NCBI GenBank assembly: GCA_005799265.1
Contig: SYHD01000275.1
Coordinates: forward strand, 1 to 64,000
DNA from: Planctomycetia bacterium
Lineage (GTDB): Bacteria; Planctomycetota; Planctomycetia; Gemmatales; Gemmataceae
Reading direction: 5' to 3'
DNA length: 64,000 bases
Shown: positions 8,568 to 16,965 of the stretch, in pieces
Layout: each line of letters begins with the position of its first letter
Numbering within the stretch: the stretch's first letter is position 1
Notes under the pieces: model-generated
Told to the model about the DNA's origin: nothing
Database searches by the model: none
What the model saw: the letters and a program-made list of their open reading frames with translations, nothing else
Position numbers and translations under genes: made by a program

Positions 8568-9623
8568 TCAGACGCGTGTCGGACCATCCATGCTCTCCGG
8601 TATTTCTTCGTCAATGTCGTGCATGATGGTGGGCAGGCGTACGATCATGTACATTCCTAGCACTGATGCCGCCAGTACGACCATCATGCTTGAACCGCTC
8701 ATCTGAATGAAGACGATATTGAAGACCAGAACGGAGATCAGCAATGCCAACAACGAGCATTTGACCTTACGCCGCATACCACGATATTTCTGCCAGTCAC
8801 GTAGCATCATCCCGAACAGTGTTGAACGGACCAGGCGTTCGTTGAGAGCCGGCGACGAACGCACCAAGAAATATGTCGTCAAGAGGAGGAACGGCACGGT
8901 GGGAATGCCAGGCACGATCAGGCCGATCAACGTCATGCCGAAACTTAGTCCTGCCAGGATGAGGTTAATCGCACGTGCAATCCTGACCACCAGCGTGCGG
9001 AACCCTCGTTCCAGGCGGGCCCGTAACGAGAGCGGCCCGACCGCTTCTTCATATACGGCTTCGTCCGCAACGCGCAGCAGACGCGGAAGGTCGATTCCGG
9101 CTGGGGCAAGACGAACCGTGAGAGTGTTGGATAAAGGCCACAAATACACGGACGTAACTCCGGGAAGCGTCCTCAACTCGGTACACACGTGTTGGGCAAT
9201 TTCTCGATTCTGGGCAACGGCCTGGTGGCGCATCTGGAGATACTGTGGGGTCTGACGTAGGATTTCCCAGGCGGAAAACCTCTCATCGCGGCGATAAATG
9301 CGCGTAGAGCGACGACGTAAGGCCAAATCCAGCAAGGAGCGGATTGGGACGCTCACGGCGTTTGGGGCTGGGCTTTGCAGAGCATTCACCAATCTGGTTA
9401 GCCGCATTTCCGCAGCAAACGCAGACGAACATACCAGCTTGGCGGTGCCCCAGAAGTGGTCGATCTCGAGCGATTGGACCTCCGCAACGCCAAACACCCG
9501 CTCGATGAAATCGCGACAGTCCAGCGTATCAGAATTCTTGAACAACCCTGGCGCCTCGACCCAAACCGCGTCGGACGTGGAACGAATCGAGACACCGGAC
9601 GGGACAGGCTCGCTATTGGACAT
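8568..9623 (-). CDS. HMA-like domain protein fused to YbaN/DUF454 membrane domain
   Basis: Residues 10-80 (VWVEAPGLF ... CRDFIERVF) match the first N-terminal domain of both ATPases. A degenerate second HMA-like domain follows (WEILRQTPQYLQMRH, with PGR-x-R changed to PQY-x-Q). The C-terminal 130 residues are a DUF454/YbaN membrane domain (LIGLIVPGIPTVPFLLLTTY, then RDWQKYRG). The ATG at 9623 has GGGGTG upstream and matches the start of the paralogue at 20417-20863; the ORF-track start is too far upstream because it would overrun the 37-residue gene. YbaN proteins are inner-membrane proteins of unknown role. The shared N-terminal domain ties it functionally to the ATPases. Confidence 0.8.
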   Translation of the reverse strand: MSNSEPVPSGVSIRSTSDAVWVEAPGLFKNSDTLDCRDFIERVFGVAEVQSLEIDHFWGTAKLVCSSAFAAEMRLTRLVNALQSPAPNAVSVPIRSLLDLALRRRSTRIYRRDERFSAWEILRQTPQYLQMRHQAVAQNREIAQHVCTELRTLPGVTSVYLWPLSNTLTVRLAPAGIDLPRLLRVADEAVYEEAVGPLSLRARLERGFRTLVVRIARAINLILAGLSFGMTLIGLIVPGIPTVPFLLLTTYFLVRSSPALNERLVRSTLFGMMLRDWQKYRGMRRKVKCSLLALLISVLVFNIVFIQMSGSSMMVVLAASVLGMYMIVRLPTIMHDIDEEIPESMDGPTRV

Positions 9624-9642
9624 CGCATCACCCCGAATTCGT

Positions 9643-9756
9643 TCAGGCAATGAGGATTCCCACTGCCAGCAAACCTGCGACCCAACCGATGGCGAACACA
9701 AAACCAGTCAACAGGCCTTCAAAGATCATATTCGCGACGCGGGTAATACTGCACAT
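9643..9756 (-). CDS. 37-residue membrane protein
   Basis: Too short for the ORF track. The ATG at 9756 is preceded by a strong AAGGAG with about 7-nt spacing. The protein reads MCSITRVANM followed by a Gly-rich hydrophobic helix (GFVFAIGWVAGLLAVGI). It ends 19 bases before the ATG of the HMA/YbaN gene, so it is probably the first gene of that small transcription unit. It is likely a one-pass membrane microprotein. Function is unknown. Confidence 0.55.
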   Translation of the reverse strand: MCSITRVANMIFEGLLTGFVFAIGWVAGLLAVGILIA

Positions 9757-9791
9757 CACTTGCTCCTTATTAAATTGCTTGGCGGATAAAG

Positions 9792-10145
9792 CTACTGTTG
9801 TGTTGCCGTGGGGAAACGGCGTTCCATGTCGTCAAGTAACCGGTCGATGACGGAAATTCCGTGTCGGGTCGCGCGGGGATACCGTTGGCCGAGGTACGCA
9901 TGCACTTTTTTGAAGGTCCCTGGCGCCAGAATCAACCCACCTGCGATGATGAGCGGCGTTCCGAATGGACCGGGAAAAGGGAAGGCGAGTACCCCTGCTG
10001 CCACCAAGACGCAACCTATCGGCGCCGGGAGACTTGTGATCCGCGCCACGCTTGCGTCCTCGTCGACCGCTCCATCCGATGTTGCGTTCGTGGCCTTGGG
10101 CGGAGAACTATACTCGACCTGCTTGTCTTCGACTGTTGGTTCCAT
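9792..10145 (-). CDS. Small membrane protein resembling the PGPGW family
   Basis: A 117-residue protein from the ATG at 10145. The first 40 residues are polar. The segment APIGCVLVAAGVLAFPFPGP then FGTPLIIAGGLILAPG resembles the PGPGW-type transmembrane proteins, in which two helices flank a P-G-P turn. A basic tail with RRF near the end follows. Family assignment is from pattern only. It lies between the 37-residue gene and another small island protein, all on the minus strand, in line with a cluster of small envelope proteins. Confidence 0.5.
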   Translation of the reverse strand: MEPTVEDKQVEYSSPPKATNATSDGAVDEDASVARITSLPAPIGCVLVAAGVLAFPFPGPFGTPLIIAGGLILAPGTFKKVHAYLGQRYPRATRHGISVIDRLLDDMERRFPTATQQ

Positions 10146-10219
10146 GAAGATGCACCATTGAAATCGCTCGGCGATTTGTATCCGTCTGGCCCGTTCAAAC
10201 AGCAAGGAATCGGCGCGCG

Positions 10220-10591
10220 CTAGTGGGTTCCGTTGATTTTCGCGGTCTTGCGAAAGCGACGCTCGGCCAGGGCATCCTGGACACGCTCGATTCGATCATG
10301 CACTTTCTGAGCCGCATCGGCGTAAGTATCATTCGCCTTGTCGGCAACCTTCTTCGCGACATGACTCACACCCTCATGGACCCGTGCGGCGGCTTGTTCG
10401 CCCGACTGTGCACCATCGCACAGCCCATGTCCAAACGCATTGTCGAGGGGCAAACTCTTGATGATCAACTGCGTGGGGAACATCACTCCAAATCCCACGA
10501 AATAGCTCAGAGAATACACCGTACGGGAAATGACCCCAGGCGTTTCCTCGACGGGCTGCTGGGTGGCGACTGCTTCTTCGTTATCGGCCAC
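10220..10591 (-). CDS. Small protein with the YG-x-x-FP ... GL-x-DG domain and a C-terminal helix
   Basis: The GTG at 10591 follows AAAGGAG with 8-nt spacing and is preferred over the ORF-track ATG. The protein begins with a short acidic stretch, then the recurrent domain (SRTVYSLSYFVGFGVMFPTQ ... HGLCDGAQSG), then a long charged amphipathic helix (VADKANDTYADAAQKVHDRI) and a basic tail. The C-terminal helix is not found in the other copies. It could anchor at the membrane and expose a helical tail. Function is unknown. Confidence 0.6.
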   Translation of the reverse strand: MADNEEAVATQQPVEETPGVISRTVYSLSYFVGFGVMFPTQLIIKSLPLDNAFGHGLCDGAQSGEQAAARVHEGVSHVAKKVADKANDTYADAAQKVHDRIERVQDALAERRFRKTAKINGTH

Positions 10592-10657
10592 GTTGAGGGC
10601 TCCTTTCGCAATATCAGGGCGGCCTCGCAAGCTCGTCCGTGCGGGATGCCCTGGAAG

Positions 10658-11008
10658 TCAGTTGGCAATGGTATCCAAAAGGCGTTTACGCTGGCGCGGT
10701 CGGCGTGGCTTCAACGGCCCAGAACGCCGCCTCGAAGATTTTTCCGAAGTTTCTGTCGCGGTTGTGCCTGGGACCGGAGCATTTGGCGTCGCGTTGGCGG
10801 TCGCTTTTTCAGTCTGCATATCCTTGAAGGCTTCGTTCTGCTCCGCGAATTTGCCTAGCAAATCGCCGTAGGCGCTGCCGAAGCCGGAGGCGGCAGGTCC
10901 AAGCAAGGGCTCAAGCATGGTCCTCACCTTGTCCCAGTTGCGGCCGACAACGCTCCCAATGGCAACGCCCATGGCCAAATACATCAGCTCACTGCGAGTA
11001 ACAGGCAT
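10658..11008 (-). CDS. Small membrane-anchored protein, DUF5132-like
   Basis: A 116-residue protein from the ATG at 11008 (MPVTRSELMYLAMGVAIGSV). The N-terminal GVAIGSVVG segment followed by a helical LEPLLGPAASGFGSAYGDLL resembles the short DUF5132-type proteins often found beside HMA-containing P-type ATPases; this is from memory and tentative. The C-terminal third is Thr/Ala-rich and ends in a very basic stretch (RRRSGPLKPRRPRQRKR). The basic tail may contact nucleic acid, anionic lipid or a partner. It sits among the island's small genes. Confidence 0.5.
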   Translation of the reverse strand: MPVTRSELMYLAMGVAIGSVVGRNWDKVRTMLEPLLGPAASGFGSAYGDLLGKFAEQNEAFKDMQTEKATANATPNAPVPGTTATETSEKSSRRRSGPLKPRRPRQRKRLLDTIAN

Positions 11009-11048
11009 GCATAATCTCGAATACAGGCAACTAGGAACGGTCAGTAAT

Positions 11049-11426
11049 TCACGCGGGAACTGGGACGACTGCAAGTGGATTCCCGGCTTCGGCGGCTGTC
11101 TCCGTCCCCGCCCACTGCTTGCGCAGGTTGTACACGGAATCTGCTGCCGCCTGAGCCCCGTCTGTCAAACCATGGCAAATGACGTTGTTCGTCGGAATGA
11201 AGCTGGCGACGAGCATCGTCGGGAAGATAATTCCATAGGACACGCAATAGCAGGTCGTGTAGATAGTCTTCGCGACGACGTTGCTTGCGACGCTCTGCGT
11301 ATCGGCGACTCGAATGCTTTGCGAGGCAAGCGCCATTGCCTTGGCGACCTTTTCCAGGGATGTTTCGCCTGACGGAGTGCTTGTCGCCGCTGACTCGGTC
11401 GGTTGCATGCTGGGATCGGTGCTCAT
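11049..11426 (-). CDS. Small protein with the YG-x-x-FP ... GL-x-DG domain, copy 2
   Basis: The ATG at 11426 follows GAGGAG and gives 125 residues. It is a close paralogue of the 6451-6843 protein: same MSTDPS start, TIYTTCYCVSYGIIFPTMLV core, CHGLTDGAQAAADSV, and the PVPA end. Like copy 1, it lies just downstream of a LuxR-type regulator gene with a degenerate receiver. The small gene plus regulator therefore form a duplicated two-gene cassette. Function is unknown. Confidence 0.7.
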   Translation of the reverse strand: MSTDPSMQPTESAATSTPSGETSLEKVAKAMALASQSIRVADTQSVASNVVAKTIYTTCYCVSYGIIFPTMLVASFIPTNNVICHGLTDGAQAAADSVYNLRKQWAGTETAAEAGNPLAVVPVPA

Positions 11427-11674
11427 TGGTTTCTCCTCGGTGGTTTTGGGGTGATCGGGTCCGATAAAGGAGTCGAAATTCCTCAATTCGCACTAAACGT
11501 CCTCATTCCTTGGTGCGAATTGAGAAGTATTGATCCCACTTCGGACACCTTTCAGGTTGGCAATACCCTCCGCAGTCACCTCAATAATCTAACCATGCGA
11601 TCTTATTGCACAAGTCGCAAAAGAGCGGTAGGCGTGTAGGCAAAACCACCACAACTCGAATGGCCGACGGTTCC

Positions 11675-12358
11675 TCAATTCAGAAGCACCCAAACGATCG
11701 CTCGAAATGACAAGTCGGCGCTGCTGGTAATGCCAAGCTTCGTGCGAATGCGTTCACGATAAGTTTCCACCGTGTGGATGCTCACGTCGAGCTTGCGGGC
11801 GATGCGGCGCGTCGGCTCCCCGCGGCCGATCAGTTCAAACACCTCAAATTCGCGTTGTGTGAGCGCGCGCAACGGATTGGGAGATGCGCTCGAATTGACG
11901 CGGGCCACGTCACACAGCATATTTTGCGCGATCGCCGGGCTGACAAACATACGCCCTTCGGCCAGCTCGCACAGCCCGTAAAGAATTTCGTCGGCGGGAG
12001 CGCTCTTGCTCATGTATCCACAGGCGCCGGCGTTGAGTGCCAACCCCGCATACAGAGCATCATCATAAGAAGAAGTGACCAACATCCGTTGCAAGGGGTT
12101 GGCCTGCTTCATGCGCGTGATGTATTCGAGCCCCAAGCCATTCTTGAGGGACATCGAGAGAAGGACGAGGTCCGGGTTGCAGCTCTTGACATCGGCAAGC
12201 CCTTCATCGGGCGAATTGGACTCCTTGCAGATCGTGAAGCGGGATTGTTCGCGAAGCAGATTTGCCATTCCGAGGCGAACGAGGGAATTATCACTAACAA
12301 CGAGAATTTTCTTTTGCGGAGAGGCCGAATCAATGGAACGTGTCAGGTATGGGTGCAA
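11675..12358 (-). CDS. LuxR/NarL-type regulator with degenerate receiver domain, copy 2
   Basis: A 227-residue paralogue of the regulator at 7008-7691. The start is a TTG preceded by GGAG; the codons that follow encode HPYLTRS, matching the HPFLRR start of copy 1. The receiver again lacks the phospho-acceptor Asp (LVLLSMSLKNG) and the first acidic-pair Asp (VVSDNS), but here the conserved Lys is kept (GYMSKS). The helix-turn-helix (VSIHTVETYRERIRTKLGI) is nearly the same as in copy 1, so both may bind similar sites. It is the first gene of the duplicated cassette with 11049-11426. Confidence 0.85.
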   Translation of the reverse strand: MHPYLTRSIDSASPQKKILVVSDNSLVRLGMANLLREQSRFTICKESNSPDEGLADVKSCNPDLVLLSMSLKNGLGLEYITRMKQANPLQRMLVTSSYDDALYAGLALNAGACGYMSKSAPADEILYGLCELAEGRMFVSPAIAQNMLCDVARVNSSASPNPLRALTQREFEVFELIGRGEPTRRIARKLDVSIHTVETYRERIRTKLGITSSADLSFRAIVWVLLN

Positions 12359-12528
12359 GATGGACTCCAGGAAAGAAGTCGCACGCTCCCAGCGACATCT
12401 TTACATCAACGCGATTGTTTTGGGACATCCTTTCCGCATAAAGCCGTTGAAGTCAACGAGCAACGGCGTCCTTCGCAGCTTGGCGTCGGCTGTCAACTCC
12501 TCGGTCACGTGCTGACGCAGCTCGCCCG
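12359..12528. other. Gap upstream of regulator 2 with a possible gene fragment
   Basis: No intact gene is seen between the regulator start and the transposase remnant. On the minus strand one frame reads FGPVELTGELRQHVTEELTA ... LLVDFNGFMRKGCPK and then stops at 12411. It could be the tail of a lost gene or of a fused insertion remnant. I cannot assign it. The promoter of regulator 2 presumably lies here. Confidence 0.3.
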
Positions 12529-12806
12529 TCAGTTCGACTGGCCCGAAAGCTTCAAAAAGATACGATTGGGGACGGCCAGCTCTCCGATCGTCAGCATTCG
12601 TTACTCCAGCTCGGCCTTCAAGCGTTCAAATCTCTTGATTGCGGGCACCGACACCATTCTTGCCCTGGGCCAACCCCGCCCCGCCGCCGGCCAGAAACTC
12701 GTCCTGCCAGCCATACAGTGTCTGTTCACTGATCCCATGCCGCCGCGCCAGCGGCGCCGCTTCCCGTCTTTGCTCGACTGTCAATTCAGATCGGCATCGT
12801 ACATCC
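12529..12806 (-). pseudogene. IS3-type transposase OrfA remnant
   Basis: The minus strand encodes ELTVEQRREAAPLARRHGIS, EQTLYGWQDEFLAGG, then after a one-base shift ERLKAELE, an in-frame stop, and TIGELAVPNRIFLKLSG. This is the usual order in OrfA-type IS3 transposases: helix-turn-helix, then a leucine-zipper region with IGEL-x-x-x-NR. The frameshift, the stop and the absence of OrfB show that it is dead. It marks a past insertion inside the island, between the regulator cassette and the TolC gene. Confidence 0.65.
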
Positions 12807-12945
12807 CCTCCGGACCGGATAATAGAAGTCTACCCGGCCGCCGGAGCCCTCACCTATGCCGAGTCCCAGGAGATGGAACAATACCCTATTTTGCCCATGC
12901 CTCCAAATGAATTCGCTATGAAATAGCAGTCTGGGCAAAATTTTC

Positions 12946-14232
12946 TTATCGAAAAGTCTCACGGTTCAGGATGCCGGCCAAATCAACGGCTGCATTCCAC
13001 ATATCCGTGAGCGCATCGAGAAAATCGCTTTCCAATGCCGTCAAGGTGCGATGAATGTCGACGTGTGAAGCAAGTGACCTGCCGTCCTTGCCGGCGGCCT
13101 TGCGCGCTTCGGCCGCGGCCTTGCGCGCCATGGGCAGGGCTTCCTGCTCGTGCTGGTTTACCTTTTCCAATGCCTGGTGGTAAGCGCCAAGCATTTGCAA
13201 TGCTTTCACACGCATGTCGTTTTGGATGGCATGCATGGATTCGGTGGCACTGACCACGTTCGACCGGGCTGCGTGAATACCGCCTTGATTTTGATTCCAG
13301 ACGGGAACGGGGAATGTGAGGTTAAACCAGAACTGGTTGTTGCTCGACTGGCCGTTCACGCCCCATTGGTAGGCAGGTCCCAAGGTCGGATTGGGAATCC
13401 AATCAACCTGAGCACGCTTAAGGAGGATCTCGTTCTGCTTTATCAATGATTGACCCACTCGTACCTGGCTACTGTTGTTCGCGACATAATCCAGAAGAGC
13501 GTTGTCATCGACCTGTGGGTAAGGGCCGAGGAGGCTACCGGAAAGTTCCGTGATGGGAAGATTCGGTATCCCCGCGAGGGCGGCTAATTGTTTTCGGCTT
13601 CTGCCCAGGACAACCACGGCGGACCGGTGCAGTCCGACCGTCCGCACGTAGTCGAGTCGAATGGCGGCGAGGTCCGTGTCACTAGCCTTGTTTTTGCCCT
13701 GAGCTTCTTTGCCGGCCTTTTCGAGTTCCGCCAGCGCTTTTAGGATTTCGTCCAGAATCCGCAACCGTGCCTGGGCAGCCAGAGCAACATAGAACTGTTT
13801 TCTCAAGGCGGTTTTCATGGCCATCCGATTGAGCTGAAAAAGCTCGGTGGCCTGCGTGATGGTTTCTTCGACCGCAGCCTGGTCGAGCCGCCGCTTGCCC
13901 ATGACGGGAATTTCCTGTTGGAAGCCGACGTTTGGCAAGCTTTGGCGTCCCGCGAACACAAACGGATTGCCGGAGTTGAAACTCGGATTGGGATAGAGCC
14001 CCGCCTGAATCGCGGCGCCTCGGGACGATTCGATCACGGCTCGGTCGCGCATCAAGATGGGATTGTGCTGATCCGCAATCTGTTCAAGACTCGCCAGACT
14101 GTAGACTTCAATCGCCGGGAGTTTTTGCAGCATTTCCGGCGGCTGCAGTTGGGCAACCTGGGCCGACGCGGGCAACGCACATCCCCACAGCAGGGCCGCC
14201 GCGCACATTGATGTTTCGATCCAGAATCGCAT
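12946..14232 (-). CDS. TolC-family outer-membrane efflux protein
   Basis: A signal peptide (LLWGCALPASA) is followed by the usual outer-membrane efflux protein layout: alternating helical hairpins (ILDEILKALAELEKAGKEAQ) and strand regions (LYPNPSFNSGNPF, WIPNPTLGPAYQWG). At about 428 residues, length and layout fit the CusC/CzcC type of metal-efflux channel. The ATG at 14232 follows GGAG; the ORF-track start 6 bases upstream is a TTG. No membrane-fusion or RND pump gene is present in the window, so the partner is unknown. It probably connects an island inner-membrane exporter to the outer membrane. Confidence 0.85.
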   Translation of the reverse strand: MRFWIETSMCAAALLWGCALPASAQVAQLQPPEMLQKLPAIEVYSLASLEQIADQHNPILMRDRAVIESSRGAAIQAGLYPNPSFNSGNPFVFAGRQSLPNVGFQQEIPVMGKRRLDQAAVEETITQATELFQLNRMAMKTALRKQFYVALAAQARLRILDEILKALAELEKAGKEAQGKNKASDTDLAAIRLDYVRTVGLHRSAVVVLGRSRKQLAALAGIPNLPITELSGSLLGPYPQVDDNALLDYVANNSSQVRVGQSLIKQNEILLKRAQVDWIPNPTLGPAYQWGVNGQSSNNQFWFNLTFPVPVWNQNQGGIHAARSNVVSATESMHAIQNDMRVKALQMLGAYHQALEKVNQHEQEALPMARKAAAEARKAAGKDGRSLASHVDIHRTLTALESDFLDALTDMWNAAVDLAGILNRETFR

Positions 14233-14268
14233 GCTCAATATCTCCAGGCAATGCGCGGATGCCGCGGG

Positions 14269-15231
14269 TCAATACCGGTACTCAGCCCGCAGAACGATCC
14301 CCTGAAGGAGAAATTGGCTGCCGCCGTTCTGCAACGAGGAACTCAAGAACCACCATTGTTCAAGCGAATACCCGGCCGCGAGCCGAAGCGAGGACAAACT
14401 CGGCGGCGTGTAATTAACGCCGAACTCCCCCGCGACGATAACCGCGCCGGTATTAAATGGGCCAGTATTCTGGAAAACGTTCCCCACTCCCGTCGAGGTC
14501 GTCTGAGAAACAGAATTTTTTATCTGTCCAAAAAGACCTTCGGCTCCGCCCCGGAAGTACAACGACAGCGAGGATAGTCCGACCGGTTGGGTGTAGCGCA
14601 GTACGGCTCGTGGGCCGATACCCCAATAATTGGTGGAAGTGTGTGCGCTCAGGATTTGCTGGCCGGTGATCTGGGAATCATGAAACCAGGTGGCCACGCC
14701 GAGGCCGAATCCTACCACCAGTTGCCGACGAAAGAATGGGCTCAACTCGTCCGCGCCGGGCACGATTTCCGAACTGAGGTATTCAAGGTTGACGGTTTGC
14801 ACGTCGAGCCGGCTTTTCTCCTGGCCGGCTCCAGCTTGATCAAAATTCGGGATGACCGTTGTCCCCTGCGTTCCGAATCCCCGGTAAGTGAGGTTGACGT
14901 CCCCCGCGCCGTCGCCGCAACGATAGCCGAGCATGAGTTTCGGCGCTCCGGTCCAGTTGAGCGGGGCTGCGGGATAGACTTCGACGCGATCAGTCACATG
15001 GGGCTTGAGGATGTCGGCCTCGACGCTGCCGTACCACATTCCCGGTGCAAAGAAGGGAGCCGGGCTGAAATATTCGGTTGCGGCTTTCGTCGTCGGTTGG
15101 GCAGGCGTGGAAGCCGGGGGGATCAACCAATTCCCGGATCCTTTCGGGGCCGCCAGTTCCGGGATCGGCTGCGGCGATGGCAGCTGCCCGCACGGCATCA
15201 ACGCCCAAAGGATACTGAAACATACGTTCAT
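14269..15231 (-). CDS. Outer-membrane beta-barrel protein of planctomycete type
   Basis: A hydrophobic N-terminal segment is followed by a Pro-rich linker and a series of amphipathic strands (KLMLGYRCGDG, TVNLEYLSSEI, SLYFRGGAEGLFGQ). The chain ends in an aromatic strand (VLRAEYRY), as outer-membrane barrels do. The pattern resembles Lpg1974-like pore-forming barrels common in planctomycetes. It lies just upstream of the TolC gene on the same strand (36 bases), so the two are probably co-transcribed. Substrate is unknown. Confidence 0.65.
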   Translation of the reverse strand: MNVCFSILWALMPCGQLPSPQPIPELAAPKGSGNWLIPPASTPAQPTTKAATEYFSPAPFFAPGMWYGSVEADILKPHVTDRVEVYPAAPLNWTGAPKLMLGYRCGDGAGDVNLTYRGFGTQGTTVIPNFDQAGAGQEKSRLDVQTVNLEYLSSEIVPGADELSPFFRRQLVVGFGLGVATWFHDSQITGQQILSAHTSTNYWGIGPRAVLRYTQPVGLSSLSLYFRGGAEGLFGQIKNSVSQTTSTGVGNVFQNTGPFNTGAVIVAGEFGVNYTPPSLSSLRLAAGYSLEQWWFLSSSLQNGGSQFLLQGIVLRAEYRY

Positions 15232-15496
15232 TATGCCATCGCTCCACGGCCCTGCGTCACGTTTTTTTCAACCTTGAGTAAATATCGGGCCGACGTTCCT
15301 TTTTCTTGAGAGCGGCGGTGGACGTTTCCGAATTTGCCGATTAAAACGGTGGGTTGGGCGAATCTGGTTCAGTTGGATTTGGTAGTGAAAGCCACTACGG
15401 ACCACTTTTTATTTACCTTCGCAGATTTACTGACCGGAAGTTACAATATTCGTCAATTGATGTTGAGCCTTTTTCATATTGCCAGAGGTAATACCC

Positions 15497-16522
15497 ATGC
15501 TGCCATTGAACGAATACGAAGATAAGCAGGTACGGCACATTGCCGGTTGGAAGGCGGAGCGGACTTCCCTTTTGGGCACCGTCTTAGATCGATTGACGGC
15601 GCCATTAGCAAGAATAGTGCGTAAAGCCATCCCCGAGGATGCCGTTCAGGAATGGGTCCGCGTGGCCTTTGAGGTGTCGGAAGTTTTCTGCCACGTAGAG
15701 AAGGTGACGGCGCGCGCCGGCGTGAAAGACGTCCATGAACTCCTCCACAAGGACTTGGCTTTTTGCGACTCATTGGCAGACCACTTCATTCACCAGGCCG
15801 GCGAGGGGGCGTTGTTCCGCACCCTCACCGGCAGCGGCGGCGGCGCCTTGAACATTCGTATGATGATGAGTTACTCTCTCCAGGCGATTCACACCGTCGG
15901 CTTTTGTTATGGTTTCGGCCTCGACGAGCCTCATGAGCGCGATTACACCATGAGCGTTCTCGAACTGGCTTCAGCGAACACCATGGCGGAAAAGGTCGCG
16001 GCGCTGCATAAAGTCGGCAAGGTCAAGGAAATGATCATTGATGAGGCCCTTACGGAACTTGCCGAGGAAGCGATTGTTGAAGGAATCGCCATGTCCGGCT
16101 CGCTCCACAATATCCCGTTGTTCGGCATGGCGGCCGGCGCCGTTCACGATGCGTATGTCGCGGATAATGTAGCCAAGGTCGCAAAGATTTGTTTCCAGGA
16201 ACGCTGGTTGCATCGTCAGGGTAAAGTGGATGAGATTGCGCCCGATCCTAAGGAGGCCCGCTGGATTCCGCAACGTTACGCCGAGCCGATTGTGACAGGT
16301 GCGTATTATGTCTCCTTCTCGCTCGGCTTCGCCTTGGCGTTTCCTCCCTTACTTCTTGCCAGCCTTATTTCTCCAAAGAGTTCCATGGCCGAGGGGCTTG
16401 CAGATGGATACGATGCGGCCAACCAAGATGTCGATCGCATGAAGGCGTGGGTCAAGGAGTCGGTCACGGCGAACACGTCAATTTCCGTACCGAATCCTGT
16501 GCCCGCCGCAGCAGGCGCATGA
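15497..16522 (+). CDS. EcsC-family protein fused to the YG-x-x-FP ... GL-x-DG domain
   Basis: The ATG at 15497 follows AGAGG with 8-nt spacing; the ORF-track start is a TTG 18 bases upstream. Residues 40-230 match EcsC-type proteins (helical, with SGGGALNIRMMMSYSLQAIH). Residues 260-315 carry the island's recurrent domain (YVSFSLGFALAFPPLLLASL, then GLADGYDAANQDVDRM). This fusion links the domain to an EcsC partner. EcsC homologues are membrane-associated proteins of poorly defined function. It is the first plus-strand gene in the island and is divergent from the outer-membrane barrel gene. Confidence 0.75.
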   Translation: MLPLNEYEDKQVRHIAGWKAERTSLLGTVLDRLTAPLARIVRKAIPEDAVQEWVRVAFEVSEVFCHVEKVTARAGVKDVHELLHKDLAFCDSLADHFIHQAGEGALFRTLTGSGGGALNIRMMMSYSLQAIHTVGFCYGFGLDEPHERDYTMSVLELASANTMAEKVAALHKVGKVKEMIIDEALTELAEEAIVEGIAMSGSLHNIPLFGMAAGAVHDAYVADNVAKVAKICFQERWLHRQGKVDEIAPDPKEARWIPQRYAEPIVTGAYYVSFSLGFALAFPPLLLASLISPKSSMAEGLADGYDAANQDVDRMKAWVKESVTANTSISVPNPVPAAAGA

Positions 16523-16561
16523 GCAAACCGGGATCACCGTGGGCGAGAAGGGGATAGAAAC

Positions 16562-16867
16562 ATGGCCACAAAGGAACGGCTCTACGAACGCAAAGTCAAG
16601 AAACCTTTGGACAAAAAGAAGAAGGAACTCCTCGGCGAAATCGTGAAGAAAAAGCTTGGCGGCGCGATTCAGCGCCAAGAATGGAACGACAACGCCACGA
16701 CACTGACCGTGACCACCCAGCATGTCACCTTTATCCTCTCGTCGGATGCCGAATCCCTGTATGTGGACGCGGAATACTCATGGCTGGCCCGATTTCTTGT
16801 GACGGAAGATAATCGCAAACAAGCTCGCGAGATGGCCATGGCCATTGCCGATGAGGCAGGGCTCTGA
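16562..16867 (+). CDS. Uncharacterised 101-residue protein
   Basis: The ATG at 16562 is preceded by AAGGGG. The N-terminal 35 residues are strongly basic and Lys-rich (KVKKPLDKKKKELLGEIVKK). The rest has alternating strands (TTLTVTTQHVTFILSSD) and a C-terminal helix (NRKQAREMAMAIADEAGL), so a small alpha/beta fold is plausible. It begins 39 bases after the EcsC gene stop and is probably co-transcribed with it. I do not recognise the family. Confidence 0.6.
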   Translation: MATKERLYERKVKKPLDKKKKELLGEIVKKKLGGAIQRQEWNDNATTLTVTTQHVTFILSSDAESLYVDAEYSWLARFLVTEDNRKQAREMAMAIADEAGL

Positions 16868-16965
16868 TTTGCCTTTCACGCCAGCGAGGATCATTCGCCG
16901 GCGCGACGGGCGCATCGGAGCGGCGTTTTTCACGGTATTCCTGGCGATCGTGCCTATGTCACAGG

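Noticed and set aside
11774-12910. 378-residue plus-strand ORF
   Set aside because: It covers the antisense of regulator 2 and of the transposase remnant; no domain is visible.
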